This document shows positions 1 through 6,537 of a DNA stretch of 11,048 nucleotides, piece after piece. The notes beneath the pieces were generated by a model. It searched no databases. It was not told the DNA's origin and saw only the letters and a list, made by a program, of their open reading frames with translations. Source of the stretch: Deltaproteobacteria bacterium (GTDB lineage Bacteria > Myxococcota_A > Polyangia > Polyangiales > Houyiibacteriaceae); NCBI GenBank assembly GCA_003647035.1, contig QMMB01000058.1, positions 1-11,048 on the forward strand, given 5' to 3'. The position numbers were made by a program, and so were the translations under genes. How positions within the stretch are numbered: the first letter of the stretch is position 1; the number at the start of each line of letters is the position of its first letter.

Positions 1-1
1 G

Positions 2-409
2 ATTGGGCGGGTGCTCACCGTCCCCGCTCGACGCCTGGTTGAAGAGCGACCCGAAGAAGGCGGACTCGACGACCGCTCTTCGCAGGTGTTCTACTTCTCG
101 CTTGTCGGCCTCGTCGTCGCGCCGATGGTCAGCATGTTCGTGGACATGCCGGGCGTGAAGACGGGATGCACATTGACGGCGATCGCCATGCTCTTCGTCA
201 TGGGGCGGCAACTGTACTTCACGCCACGTTGGCGCCCCCTTTGGCGCGTCGCCAGCCTCTTCGGTGGCTGCCTCGCCCTGTGGATCACCGTGACGGCGAG
301 CAGTGCCCGGTTCGATTACTATCGCGAAGGCGCCCTCGACGCGGATCGACGCGGCGACCACGACGCCGCGATGATGTTTCACGAAAAGGCGGGTCGGTAC
401 GCCCCATAG
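2..409 (+). CDS. C-terminal part of an unrecognised membrane protein (5' partial)
   Basis: The reading frame is open from base 2, at the window edge, to a TAG at 407-409. A GTG at 11 could be a start, but the first 25 or so residues are charged and linker-like, so I think the gene begins upstream of the window. Counting from that GTG, there are about three hydrophobic stretches (roughly residues 27-44, 50-68 and 78-96), the second and third separated by a short basic loop. A charged tail follows (residues about 97-132) whose spacing of Ala, Asp and Tyr resembles a single TPR-like helix pair. This is too weak to name a domain. I do not recognise the family. The gene is followed after 66 bp by the SLC13-type permease gene on the same strand, which appears to have its own promoter. 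Confidence 0.5.
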   Translation: MGRVLTVPARRLVEERPEEGGLDDRSSQVFYFSLVGLVVAPMVSMFVDMPGVKTGCTLTAIAMLFVMGRQLYFTPRWRPLWRVASLFGGCLALWITVTASSARFDYYREGALDADRRGDHDAAMMFHEKAGRYAP

Positions 410-459
410 GTCGATTCCCAACCGTTCCACTCAAGAACGGGTCAATCACGGCGGCGGCT

Positions 460-465
460 GCTAGT
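460..465 (+). promoter_or_regulatory. Candidate -10 element of the SLC13-type permease gene
   Basis: GCTAGT lies 10 nt upstream of the ATG at 476, and there is no purine-rich ribosome binding site between them. The spacing would place the transcription start within a few bases of the ATG. No good -35 hexamer is visible 16-18 bp further upstream. The call rests mainly on the same arrangement recurring before other genes in the window. Confidence 0.3.
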
Positions 466-475
466 CTCCGCCTGC

Positions 476-2245
476 ATGTTGACGGGCGACGGCTGGATCA
501 CGATCGCGGTGATCGTAGGGATGGTGGTCGTCATGGCGGCGAACCTGGCCGGCCCAGACATGGTGCTGATCGCGGCCGTCACGATCCTGCTCCTTACGGG
601 GATCATCGAGCCATCGGAGGCGTTCATTGGATTCTCGAATCCTGCGGTCGTCACCATTGCGGCACTCTTCGTCGTCGCTGCGGGCGTGAGGGAAACGGGC
701 GGCTTGGACCTGGCCGCCCGCGTCGTGCTCGGCCGGCCGCGATCCCTTGCCGGCGGTCAGCTCCGAATGATGTTCCCCGTGTCGGCCTTGTCGGCGTTCC
801 TGAACAACACGCCGGTCGTCGCGATGTTCGTGCCGCTGATTACCGGCTGGGCGCGCCGCAACCACTTCAGCGTCTCGCTCATGCTGCTGCCGCTGTCATA
901 CGCATCGATTCTCGGCGGCACCTGCACCCTGATCGGCACGAGCACGAACCTGGTCGTCGCGGGTCTCGCCAAAGAGTGGGACCCGACGGTCCACTTTGGA
1001 ATCTTCGACATCGCGATACTCGGCATCCCCGCTCTCACCATTGGGATGCTGTTCATCGTCATCACCTCGCAGAGGTTACTCAAGGATCGTCGGGGCGCCC
1101 ACCAAGAGCTCGGCAAAGCACGCGAATACACGATCGCGATGCGGGTTGAAAAGGGCTCGCCGGTCATCGGCGATAGTATCGAGGAAGCGGGGCTCCGCTC
1201 ACTGCGGGGCGTCTACCTGTATGAGATCGAGAGAGGGGGCCGTGTGCTCGCCGCGGTTCCGCCAACGACGGTACTTCGTGAAGGCGATCGGTTGCACTTC
1301 ACCGGGGTAGTCGATTCGGTGGTCGACTTGCGGAAGCAGCGCATCGTTCCGGACACCGATCAGGTCGACAAGATCACGGCGCGGCGCGACCGGAGCTTGG
1401 TGGAGGCCGTGATTGGAGCGCATTCTTCCTTGATCGGGCAAACGATCCGCGTGAGCCGCTTTCGAACGATCTACGACGCCGCGATTCTCGCCGTTCATCG
1501 TCAGGGTGTACGCGTCACCGAGACGAAGGTCGGCGACATCCGGCTTCAAGCCGGTGACGTGCTGCTGATCGAGGCTCACCCCGACTTCGCCCAGACCCGC
1601 CAGCGGGACCCCAACTTCGTCCTAGTGGCGGAGGTCGAAGGCAGCGCTCCGCCGCGCCACGACCGGGCGTGGTTGGCTGCGGTGATTCTCTTTCTGATGG
1701 TTCTCGTGAACGCCACAGGGAGCATGAACCTGATGGTGGCCTCGTTGAGCGCGGCGGGGCTGATGCTGCTGACACGCTGCCTGACCGGTGAGCAGGCACG
1801 GCGCTCCTTGGACTGGACCGTGCTCATCGCCATCGCTTCGGCGTTCGGAATCGCCATCGCGATCCAGAAGAGCGGCGCGGCGGAGGTGCTCGCTTCGAGG
1901 CTCATGGATGTGGCGGCGCCATTCGGGAACGTCGGCCTGCTCGTAGCGCTCTACGCAATCACTGCAGTCTTGGCCGGGCTCGTGACCACGAAAGCTTCTG
2001 CGGCGCTGATGTTCCCCATCGCGGCCGCGGCAGCGCAAGCGCAGGGGATTGGACTGCTCCCCATGAGCTACATGATCATGATCGCCGCATCGACCGCTTT
2101 CTCGACGCCGATCGGCTTCCAAACCAACCTGATGGTCTACGGCCCGGGCGGGTACAAGTACACTGACTTCCTGCGCTTGGGCTTGCCACTCCAAGTTCTG
2201 ATAGGAATCAGCACCGTCACCATCGTCAGCCTAGCCTGGCTCTGA
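476..2245 (+). CDS. SLC13/DASS-family permease with two RCK_C (TrkA_C) domains
   Basis: This is an inner-membrane permease of 589 residues, a normal length for the subgroup of SLC13 (divalent anion:Na+ symporter) proteins that carry RCK_C domains in the central loop. Residues 1-200 are the first transporter half, with NNTP at 110-113 (counterpart of the SNT motif) and GTSTNL at 154-159. Residues about 215-385 are soluble and form two tandem RCK_C-like units, each with the sequence order expected of a ligand-sensing TrkA_C fold. Residues about 395-589 are the second transporter half, with TPIGFQTN at 544-551 followed by the usual YGPGGY. The substrate cannot be read from the sequence; relatives move dicarboxylates, sulfate or other anions. 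One oddity is that the second-half SNT/NN motif reads TTKA at 504-507, with no Asn and an added Lys. Its 3' end overlaps the convergent DoxX gene by 20 bp. The ATG at 476 is chosen because it begins just before the first membrane helix. Confidence 0.92.
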   Translation: MLTGDGWITIAVIVGMVVVMAANLAGPDMVLIAAVTILLLTGIIEPSEAFIGFSNPAVVTIAALFVVAAGVRETGGLDLAARVVLGRPRSLAGGQLRMMFPVSALSAFLNNTPVVAMFVPLITGWARRNHFSVSLMLLPLSYASILGGTCTLIGTSTNLVVAGLAKEWDPTVHFGIFDIAILGIPALTIGMLFIVITSQRLLKDRRGAHQELGKAREYTIAMRVEKGSPVIGDSIEEAGLRSLRGVYLYEIERGGRVLAAVPPTTVLREGDRLHFTGVVDSVVDLRKQRIVPDTDQVDKITARRDRSLVEAVIGAHSSLIGQTIRVSRFRTIYDAAILAVHRQGVRVTETKVGDIRLQAGDVLLIEAHPDFAQTRQRDPNFVLVAEVEGSAPPRHDRAWLAAVILFLMVLVNATGSMNLMVASLSAAGLMLLTRCLTGEQARRSLDWTVLIAIASAFGIAIAIQKSGAAEVLASRLMDVAAPFGNVGLLVALYAITAVLAGLVTTKASAALMFPIAAAAAQAQGIGLLPMSYMIMIAASTAFSTPIGFQTNLMVYGPGGYKYTDFLRLGLPLQVLIGISTVTIVSLAWL

Positions 2246-2630
2246 GCCATGCGTCGATCGAGGTCGAGCCCGGGCCGGTCAACGTGAGACACGCATAGAC
2301 CGCCGCATACAGCAGTGGAAGCTCCCGCATCGCGAAAGGGTCAGCGAACTGATGCGCGAGCGCCGCCACCATCATCGCAATGAACAGCGTCGCGGACGCG
2401 AAGCGACCAAACAAACCGAGCAGCAACAAGACGGAACACCCGACCTCCGCAAAGAGGATCAGCATGGCACTGATTTCGGTGCCCACGTTGAGGGGGTCCG
2501 GGAAGCTCTGAACGAGCGACTCGTACTCCAATGCCTTGGGAATCCCGTGGCTGAGCATCAGCAAAGACACCGAAACACGGAGCAAGAACACGCCATTTTC
2601 AGCCAGCGTTCGTCGCATGCGGGGCGTCAT
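2226..2630 (-). CDS. DoxX-family integral membrane protein
   Basis: This small protein of about 134 residues has four hydrophobic segments. It shows the DoxX pattern: an N-terminal helix followed by a His-Gly-x-x-Lys element (SHGIPKALE), then a loop leading to an E-x-G...LLLGL-F-G-R-F-A stretch typical of the second helix and its turn. DoxX family members include the small subunit of archaeal thiosulfate:quinone oxidoreductase, but most bacterial ones have no assigned reaction, and I assign none here. The frame stays open far upstream, but that part is Arg-rich and antisense to the zinc-ribbon gene, so it is not coding. I take the ATG at 2630. The ATG at 2618 is a serious alternative, because a TACTAT hexamer at 2629-2634 would then sit 10 nt upstream of it. 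No ribosome binding site is clear for either. The gene is divergent from the zinc-ribbon gene (14 bp between starts) and convergent with the permease gene. Confidence 0.85.
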   Translation of the reverse strand: MTPRMRRTLAENGVFLLRVSVSLLMLSHGIPKALEYESLVQSFPDPLNVGTEISAMLILFAEVGCSVLLLLGLFGRFASATLFIAMMVAALAHQFADPFAMRELPLLYAAVYACLTLTGPGSTSIDAWLRARLG

Positions 2631-2634
2631 AGTA
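2628..2634. promoter_or_regulatory. Shared, roughly symmetric -10 region of a divergent gene pair
   Basis: On the plus strand CATAGT (2628-2633) ends 11 nt before the GTG at 2645. On the minus strand TACTAT (complement of 2629-2634) ends 10 nt before the alternative DoxX start at 2618. The two -10 candidates therefore overlap almost completely. I see no convincing -35 on either side, and no Shine-Dalgarno sequence for the plus-strand gene. Confidence 0.35.
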
Positions 2635-2644
2635 CATTGAATCT

Positions 2645-3826
2645 GTGGGGCCATGTCCAACATGCATTTCGATGCCTCTGTCGGAGTACGAGGCGAGTCC
2701 GGGCGTAAGCGTCGAGCTCTGTGCACAATGCCGTGGGCTCCTCTTGGATCGTCACGAGATCCGTGAGCTCGCCGGTGGCGGGTCACTCGCCAAAGCAACC
2801 GAAGTCGTGCCCGTGTCGCTCGGAGACGAGATGGGCATGCGATGCCCGAAGTGCGTCGACCCCGTGATGCAGCCGCTTCGGGTGAGGGGCGCCGACGAGG
2901 TCGGTTCGTGGCAGTGCCGCTCGTGCGGCGGATTGTGGCTCGGCGACGGGGCGTTTTTCCACCTCGCGCGCGCGCTTCGCACATCGCGCCAGGCACCACG
3001 GATCCTCGCTCCACCGACGGCCAGCCGTTCGCCGCGCGTCTCCAAGGGCGCGCGGCTGACTCACAGCCGTAGCCAATACGACCAAGGGATGGAGAATCTC
3101 ATCGCGGTGCCGGTGGTGATGCTGTTGAGTCTGTTGTTCTGCTTGACCGGCTTCGGCCGCCTGCTCGCGTTCCTGGTAGGCATGCCTTTTCATGAGGTCG
3201 GACATGCGACGGCGTCCTGGCTGAGTAGCCGCATCGCCATCCCGCTCCCGTTCTTCACGTTCTGGTTCGACGACCAGTCCGTGTTGATGGGGCTCATCGT
3301 GGCCGGCGTCCTCGGTTGGCTGCTGTTCCACACCTATCGCGAGAAGAACTGGTTCATGTTTGCCAGCGCATCGGTAGTGACCTTGGCGTGGGCCGTGGCC
3401 ACCTTCGTAATTCCACCCATGCAGACCTTGATGTGGCAGATCCTCTCTGGCGCACTGGGCGAGCTGGTGTTCGGCGCCTTCATCCTAGTGGCGTTCCACT
3501 TCGCCCTCCCCGATCGCTTGCGATGGGACTTTTGGCGGTGGATCATACTGATCCCAGCGGGGCTCTGCTTCACGCAGGCGGTCATGCTGTGGCGCACCGT
3601 CTCATCGGACGTGTCGCAGATGCCGTGGGGGTCCGCTATCGGCAGCGAAAGCGACGGCGACATGAATCGCCTAGTCCAGCAGCACGGCTGGAGCGCCAAC
3701 GAGCTAGCCGACTTCTACCTCAACGTAGCCTATCTCGGCCTCACCGCCTTGGTGATCGCCTACAGCTACGCAGCCTACCGATTTATCCAGCGCAAGACGG
3801 GGCAGCCGCCTTTTTCAGACGGTTGA
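2645..3826 (+). CDS. Double zf-TFIIB-type zinc ribbon fused to a membrane protein with an HEVGH motif (putative metalloprotease)
   Basis: The protein has 393 residues. The N-terminus has two zinc ribbons of the zf-TFIIB type: C4/C7 with C26/C29, then C67/C70 with C91/C94. Each ends in the family's Cys-x-x-Cys-x-Gly followed by Leu and an Asp or Gly. A basic, probably flexible linker covers about 100-147. From about 150 to the end there are roughly six hydrophobic segments. HEVGH at 183-187 sits at the end of the first, as in site-2-protease-like (M50) zinc peptidases; I do not see a clear third zinc ligand such as an NxxPxxxxDG motif. The frame has a stop at 2630-2632, so the start lies within about 12 bases of the GTG at 2645, which keeps the first Cys pair. 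An internal ATG at 3089 has AAGGG directly against it, too close to be a normal ribosome binding site, so I read one fused protein. Substrate and role are unknown. It abuts the convergent ferredoxin gene with one base between stops. Confidence 0.75.
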   Translation: MGPCPTCISMPLSEYEASPGVSVELCAQCRGLLLDRHEIRELAGGGSLAKATEVVPVSLGDEMGMRCPKCVDPVMQPLRVRGADEVGSWQCRSCGGLWLGDGAFFHLARALRTSRQAPRILAPPTASRSPRVSKGARLTHSRSQYDQGMENLIAVPVVMLLSLLFCLTGFGRLLAFLVGMPFHEVGHATASWLSSRIAIPLPFFTFWFDDQSVLMGLIVAGVLGWLLFHTYREKNWFMFASASVVTLAWAVATFVIPPMQTLMWQILSGALGELVFGAFILVAFHFALPDRLRWDFWRWIILIPAGLCFTQAVMLWRTVSSDVSQMPWGSAIGSESDGDMNRLVQQHGWSANELADFYLNVAYLGLTALVIAYSYAAYRFIQRKTGQPPFSDG

Positions 3827-3827
3827 C

Positions 3828-4181
3828 CTAGGCGGTCAGGTTCCACTTGGCTTTGTTCTCGACGACCTGCTCAGGAGTGGGCTGGTCAGTCCCCTCGTTG
3901 ACGGGCACCTCGAAGTCGTCCTGACTTTCCATCATCTTGGCGTTGAGCGGGGTGTCCGCTTCAAAAACCTCCGGAACGGACGCGTCCTCGTAGATGGCTT
4001 CCCACGGGCATTCCGGCTCGCACGCGCCGCAGTCGATGCACTCTTCCGGTTGAATGTACAGCTGGTTAGGGAACGTTGCCTTGTCGTCGCCCTTGTACTC
4101 GTAGATGCACTCGACCGGACACACATCGACGCAAGAGATGTCGAGGCAGTCGCGGCACAGACGTGTAATGACCCAGGTCAT
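3828..4181 (-). CDS. 7Fe-type ferredoxin ([3Fe-4S][4Fe-4S], FdxA-like)
   Basis: This is a soluble electron carrier of 117 residues. The cysteines follow the 7Fe ferredoxin layout known from Azotobacter vinelandii ferredoxin I: C9, C12, C17, C21 and C25 in the first half, and C48, C51, C54 and C58 followed by Pro in the second. By analogy C9, C17 and C58 would hold the [3Fe-4S] cluster, and C21, C48, C51 and C54 the [4Fe-4S] cluster. The loop between the halves is several residues longer than in the Azotobacter protein (about residues 29-44, with a KGDD stretch and an N-Q pair). The C-terminal tail is acidic. The ATG at 4181 is chosen over an upstream in-frame ATG at 4238 because the family begins there and a strong GGAGGG lies 6 nt before it. 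The haem lipoprotein gene lies upstream on the same strand with 75 bp between. The partner is unknown; a Rieske oxygenase in the window is one candidate. Confidence 0.93.
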   Translation of the reverse strand: MTWVITRLCRDCLDISCVDVCPVECIYEYKGDDKATFPNQLYIQPEECIDCGACEPECPWEAIYEDASVPEVFEADTPLNAKMMESQDDFEVPVNEGTDQPTPEQVVENKAKWNLTA

Positions 4182-4187
4182 CGGATT

Positions 4188-4193
4188 CCCTCC
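4188..4193 (-). promoter_or_regulatory. Shine-Dalgarno site of the ferredoxin gene
   Basis: GGAGGG on the minus strand lies 6 nt before the ATG at 4181. It is the clearest ribosome binding site in the window and fixes the ferredoxin start against the in-frame ATG at 4238. Confidence 0.75.
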
Positions 4194-4209
4194 GGAAAAA
4201 AGTGGCTGA

Positions 4210-4238
4210 ACGCTAGCAGGGGCTCCCAGCTCGGTCAA
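4210..4238 (-). promoter_or_regulatory. Sigma70-type promoter of the ferredoxin gene
   Basis: On the minus strand TTGACC (4233-4238) is followed after exactly 17 bp by TAGCGT (4210-4215), and a TGC just before the -10 gives an extended -10 form. Transcription would begin near 4203, giving a leader of about 20 nt that contains the GGAGGG site. This suggests the ferredoxin can be expressed apart from the haem lipoprotein gene upstream of it. Confidence 0.55.
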
Positions 4239-4256
4239 AGACGGCTGCTGGCCTCG

Positions 4257-4727
4257 CTATCTCGTGGCTTTCGACGCGCTTGGATGGCATCCGGCGCAGG
4301 TGAAATTCTCGACGCCGAGGAGCTTGCCCATCGCCGGTGTGACCGTCTCCTGCATGAACTTCACCATCTCGGGGAAGGTCGACATCATCCCGCGGTGCCC
4401 CGGAGTCCCCTCGGGCGGAACGATGTACATCGACGGTGCGGGCATCTTGAAGTCGATCTCGCGCATCTCCTCGCCGTGGCAGTCGACGCAGTCGAACTCG
4501 GCGAACTCTTCGACATCGTGGGCCGTAAAGAGCTCCTTCATGATCGGATTCACCTTACCGATCATGTAGAACTCCTTGTCCTCAACGCTCATGTCTCCCC
4601 AAGGAGAGTCGGGCGGAGTCACCCCCATAGCCTCGATGGCGCTCACTTTGCCGGTTGTCCCGGTCGTAGACTTCGACCCGCCGCAGGCCCCCAAAAGCAA
4701 CACGAGCCCGACGGCGACTGATTTCAT
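4257..4727 (-). CDS. Lipoprotein with two CxxCH haem-c motifs
   Basis: This exported lipoprotein has 156 residues from the ATG at 4727. It has a short positively charged start, a hydrophobic stretch and a lipobox LGAC with the lipidated Cys at 15. A Ser/Thr/Gly-rich spacer follows. Two c-type haem attachment sites are visible, C80-x-x-C83-H84 and C144-x-x-C147-H148, the second near the C-terminus. The segment before the second site (about 118-143), with regularly spaced Met residues and a short helix leading to Leu-Leu-Gly-Val, recalls the repeats of photosynthetic reaction-centre-type cytochrome c subunits found in non-phototrophs. That is a resemblance, not a firm assignment. The expected role is membrane-attached periplasmic electron transfer. 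An upstream in-frame ATG at 4739 is less likely, because the shorter form has an AGGA 3 nt before its ATG and a better signal peptide. The ferredoxin gene follows on the same strand. Confidence 0.85.
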   Translation of the reverse strand: MKSVAVGLVLLLGACGGSKSTTGTTGKVSAIEAMGVTPPDSPWGDMSVEDKEFYMIGKVNPIMKELFTAHDVEEFAEFDCVDCHGEEMREIDFKMPAPSMYIVPPEGTPGHRGMMSTFPEMVKFMQETVTPAMGKLLGVENFTCAGCHPSASKATR

Positions 4728-4747
4728 AGTTCCTGTCATCGCGGAGC

Positions 4748-4776
4748 ATGGTAATTCAAGCTTCGTGACGCGCCAA
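4748..4776 (-). promoter_or_regulatory. Promoter of the haem lipoprotein gene
   Basis: On the minus strand TTGGCG (4771-4776) precedes TACCAT (4748-4753) by 17 bp. The expected transcription start near 4741 leaves a leader of about 14 nt before the ATG at 4727, containing the weak AGGA site. The -10 overlaps the plus-strand -10 candidate of the divergent hydrolase gene. Confidence 0.5.
4750..4755 (+). promoter_or_regulatory. Candidate -10 element of the hydrolase gene
   Basis: GGTAAT ends 9 nt before the GTG at 4765, the spacing seen before other genes in this window. It overlaps the -10 of the divergent haem lipoprotein gene. No -35 hexamer is evident, so the call is tentative. Confidence 0.28.
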
Positions 4777-5601
4777 TTCGGCTTGGTCTCGGTAGGCGCA
4801 GTCGCAACAGTGTGGGTCGCGATGAGCTTGTTCTCACAGTTTCAACGACAAATGGTGTTCCCGGGGCCTCAGGGCGTCGACGAATCGTTATTGAGCGAGG
4901 TCGCCGCACAGGTGGACGCTACCGAACTCCGTATCCCGACCCAAGACGGAGAGACCCTCTACGGATGGCATCGTACTGCCATTCGCACCGGCCCTCGGCG
5001 TGTCCTGCTCTACTTTCACGGCAACGCCTCCTCGTTACTCGCTCAGGTCGAGCTGCAAAACTTGTTGCTCAGCGAGGGCTGGGACTTCGTGGGCATCCAC
5101 TACCGGGGCTACCCCGGAAGCACCGGGGTGCCGGGCGAAGCGGGTCTACACAAAGATGCGACGGCGGCGTGGCAATGGGTCACCGGTGAGCTGCGCGCGG
5201 CTCCCGACCGCATCGCGATCCACGGGCGCAGCCTCGGGGGCGGCGTGGCGGCCCAACTGGCGGCGAGGGTGAGCGCAGGGGCGCTCGTGCTCGAATCGAC
5301 CTGCGCCTCGGTCGGCGACCCCGCCAAAGAACACTACCGCTGGCTTCCAATTGGCCGCCTCCTCGAGCACCGGTTCATGACGCGGGACTTTGCGGGACAG
5401 GTGTCATGCCCGTTGCTCGTCGTACACGGAGCAGCGGATTCGATCATCGACGTGCACCATGGCAAAGAGCTCGCCAGGATGTTTCATGCCGACCAGTACA
5501 TCGAAGTCCCGCGGATCGACCACAACGACATGCTCCTCGTCGGCCTGATTGCCGCCCGATACCTCGATTTCCTCGAAGGCGCGGTACCCCCTCAGCAGTA
5601 G
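4765..5601 (+). CDS. Membrane-anchored alpha/beta hydrolase (BEM46/ABHD13-ABHD17-like)
   Basis: This serine hydrolase has 278 residues counted from the GTG at 4765. An N-terminal hydrophobic segment (about 4-23) is followed by FQRQMVFPGP, the usual entry of BEM46-like proteins, which are anchored by one helix. The fold then shows the oxyanion HGN at 85-87, the nucleophile elbow GRSLGG with Ser156, a candidate acid Asp225 in HGAADSI, and the catalytic His253 in DHND. The natural substrate is not predictable; relatives act on acyl esters or thioesters. The frame is open up to 4576, but that part is antisense to the haem lipoprotein gene, so the start must lie after about 4740. GTG at 4765 keeps the membrane helix, whereas the first ATG (4822) would cut it. 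The gene is divergent from the haem lipoprotein gene and overlaps the Rieske gene by 10 bp tail to tail. Confidence 0.88.
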   Translation: MTRQFGLVSVGAVATVWVAMSLFSQFQRQMVFPGPQGVDESLLSEVAAQVDATELRIPTQDGETLYGWHRTAIRTGPRRVLLYFHGNASSLLAQVELQNLLLSEGWDFVGIHYRGYPGSTGVPGEAGLHKDATAAWQWVTGELRAAPDRIAIHGRSLGGGVAAQLAARVSAGALVLESTCASVGDPAKEHYRWLPIGRLLEHRFMTRDFAGQVSCPLLVVHGAADSIIDVHHGKELARMFHADQYIEVPRIDHNDMLLVGLIAARYLDFLEGAVPPQQ

Positions 5602-6515
5602 AACTGGCTCGCCCACTTGCGATACTCGGCGATCGGACCATCCCCGTCGCAGAGCATGGGCTTCGGCAAGTATTCTTTGTGCTCCCAGATTGGAATGTCC
5701 TGATCCATCTGCCGCACGACCTCGTTGATCACGGCAGCGGCCACACCACTTCCTTGGTCCGCCCTTCGCTGCGTGAACGAAAAACGCGAATCGACGGAGC
5801 CCCCGTCGATGGGCGTGTGTGAGAGCAACAGGACGGTTTCACAGATACCGGTGAAGCGAGTGATCGTGCAGCCCATGCCGTGAGCCTCGACCGTGATTTT
5901 CCCCTTCACTTCGCCGCGGGGCGTATGCATGTCGAGGTGCTGGACCGCGCGGCGGATGTGGCCGTCGAGCTGGAGCTCGGACTCGGGCACCTTGGTGGCG
6001 CCGTGCACGTAGCGGAAGTGCGCGCGGTCGACCGCGTTCTCGCCGATCTCCTGATTGTGTGTTCGCACCGTCCAGCTGTGGCGGTCGAGGGCCGTCCAAT
6101 CGTCGCTCGACACCTCGGTGACTTCCGGAATCTCCCAAGTTGGCGACGCCCCCTTGCCGTGATGCCAGGCCCAAATGATCTGATTGCGTTCGACGCAGTG
6201 CCAAGGCGCAACCTTAGCCTTGGGGGGAACCTTCTTCGCGTATGGAACTTTACGGCAAACGCCCCGTGTATCGAACTCCCAAGCGTGAAAGGGACAACGG
6301 ATGCGGTCTCCGTCGACGACGCCGCCGTGCCCCAGGTGGGCGCCGAGGTGGGGACAGAAAGCGTCGAGCAGGGCGACTTCGCCGCTCTCGGCACGAAAAA
6401 GCACGAGATCCCGGTCGAAGTAGTGAAGCGACAGCACGTCACCTGTGCCCAACTCGTCGCCATACGCGATCTGAAACCAACCGTGGGGGATCGAAAACGG
6501 AAACCGTTCACTCAT
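5592..6515 (-). CDS. Rieske non-haem iron oxygenase, KshA / DAF-36-like (steroid-type)
   Basis: This is the terminal oxygenase component of a Rieske-type monooxygenase, 307 residues long. The [2Fe-2S] site is complete: C54-P-H56 and C74-P-F-H77. The mononuclear iron site is also visible: N160 and D163 just before H166 and H171 (DRAHFRYVH), with a third ligand probably D273. The C-terminal block, with DIPIWEHK at 273-280, a D-G-P and a final W-A-S-Q-F-Y, closely resembles the end of 3-ketosteroid 9alpha-hydroxylase oxygenase (KshA) and the cholesterol 7-desaturases DAF-36/Neverland. There is no N-terminal membrane helix as in the animal enzymes, and the protein is shorter than actinobacterial KshA. 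The substrate is therefore probably a sterol or ketosteroid, but the reaction (hydroxylation, desaturation, or C-4 demethylation as in bacterial SdmA) is open. No reductase is in the window. The start at 6515 has no Shine-Dalgarno site but a TACTAT 8 nt upstream. Confidence 0.92.
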   Translation of the reverse strand: MSERFPFSIPHGWFQIAYGDELGTGDVLSLHYFDRDLVLFRAESGEVALLDAFCPHLGAHLGHGGVVDGDRIRCPFHAWEFDTRGVCRKVPYAKKVPPKAKVAPWHCVERNQIIWAWHHGKGASPTWEIPEVTEVSSDDWTALDRHSWTVRTHNQEIGENAVDRAHFRYVHGATKVPESELQLDGHIRRAVQHLDMHTPRGEVKGKITVEAHGMGCTITRFTGICETVLLLSHTPIDGGSVDSRFSFTQRRADQGSGVAAAVINEVVRQMDQDIPIWEHKEYLPKPMLCDGDGPIAEYRKWASQFYC

Positions 6516-6522
6516 CGGGGGC

Positions 6523-6529
6523 TATAGTA
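6523..6529. promoter_or_regulatory. Symmetric -10 region shared by the Rieske and lipoprotein genes
   Basis: The central bases CTATAGTAG give TATAGT on the plus strand (6523-6528, 9 nt before the ATG at 6538) and TACTAT on the minus strand (complement of 6524-6529, 8 nt before the ATG at 6515). Only 22 bp separate the two start codons, so both promoters must lie here or inside the opposite gene. Neither gene has a visible Shine-Dalgarno site. No strong -35 is seen. Confidence 0.45.
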
Positions 6530-6537
6530 GCATCGTC

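Noticed and set aside
166..1149. Plus-strand open frame of 327 codons overlapping the permease start
   Set aside because: Its product is dominated by Arg, His and Gly without any domain, and it overlaps two frames with clear membrane-protein character.
2631..3014. Upstream extension of the DoxX reading frame
   Set aside because: The extra 128 residues are Arg-rich and without structure, and they run opposite the zinc-ribbon codons. The membrane protein begins at 2630 or 2618.
3824..3838. Inverted repeat TGACC-TAGGC-GGTCA between two convergent genes as a bidirectional terminator
   Set aside because: The stem is only 5 bp and neither strand has a T-run directly after it. It may be chance, given the two stop codons it contains.
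4050..4721. Plus-strand open frame of 223 codons
   Set aside because: It is antisense to the ferredoxin and haem lipoprotein genes, both of which carry complete cofactor motifs on the minus strand.
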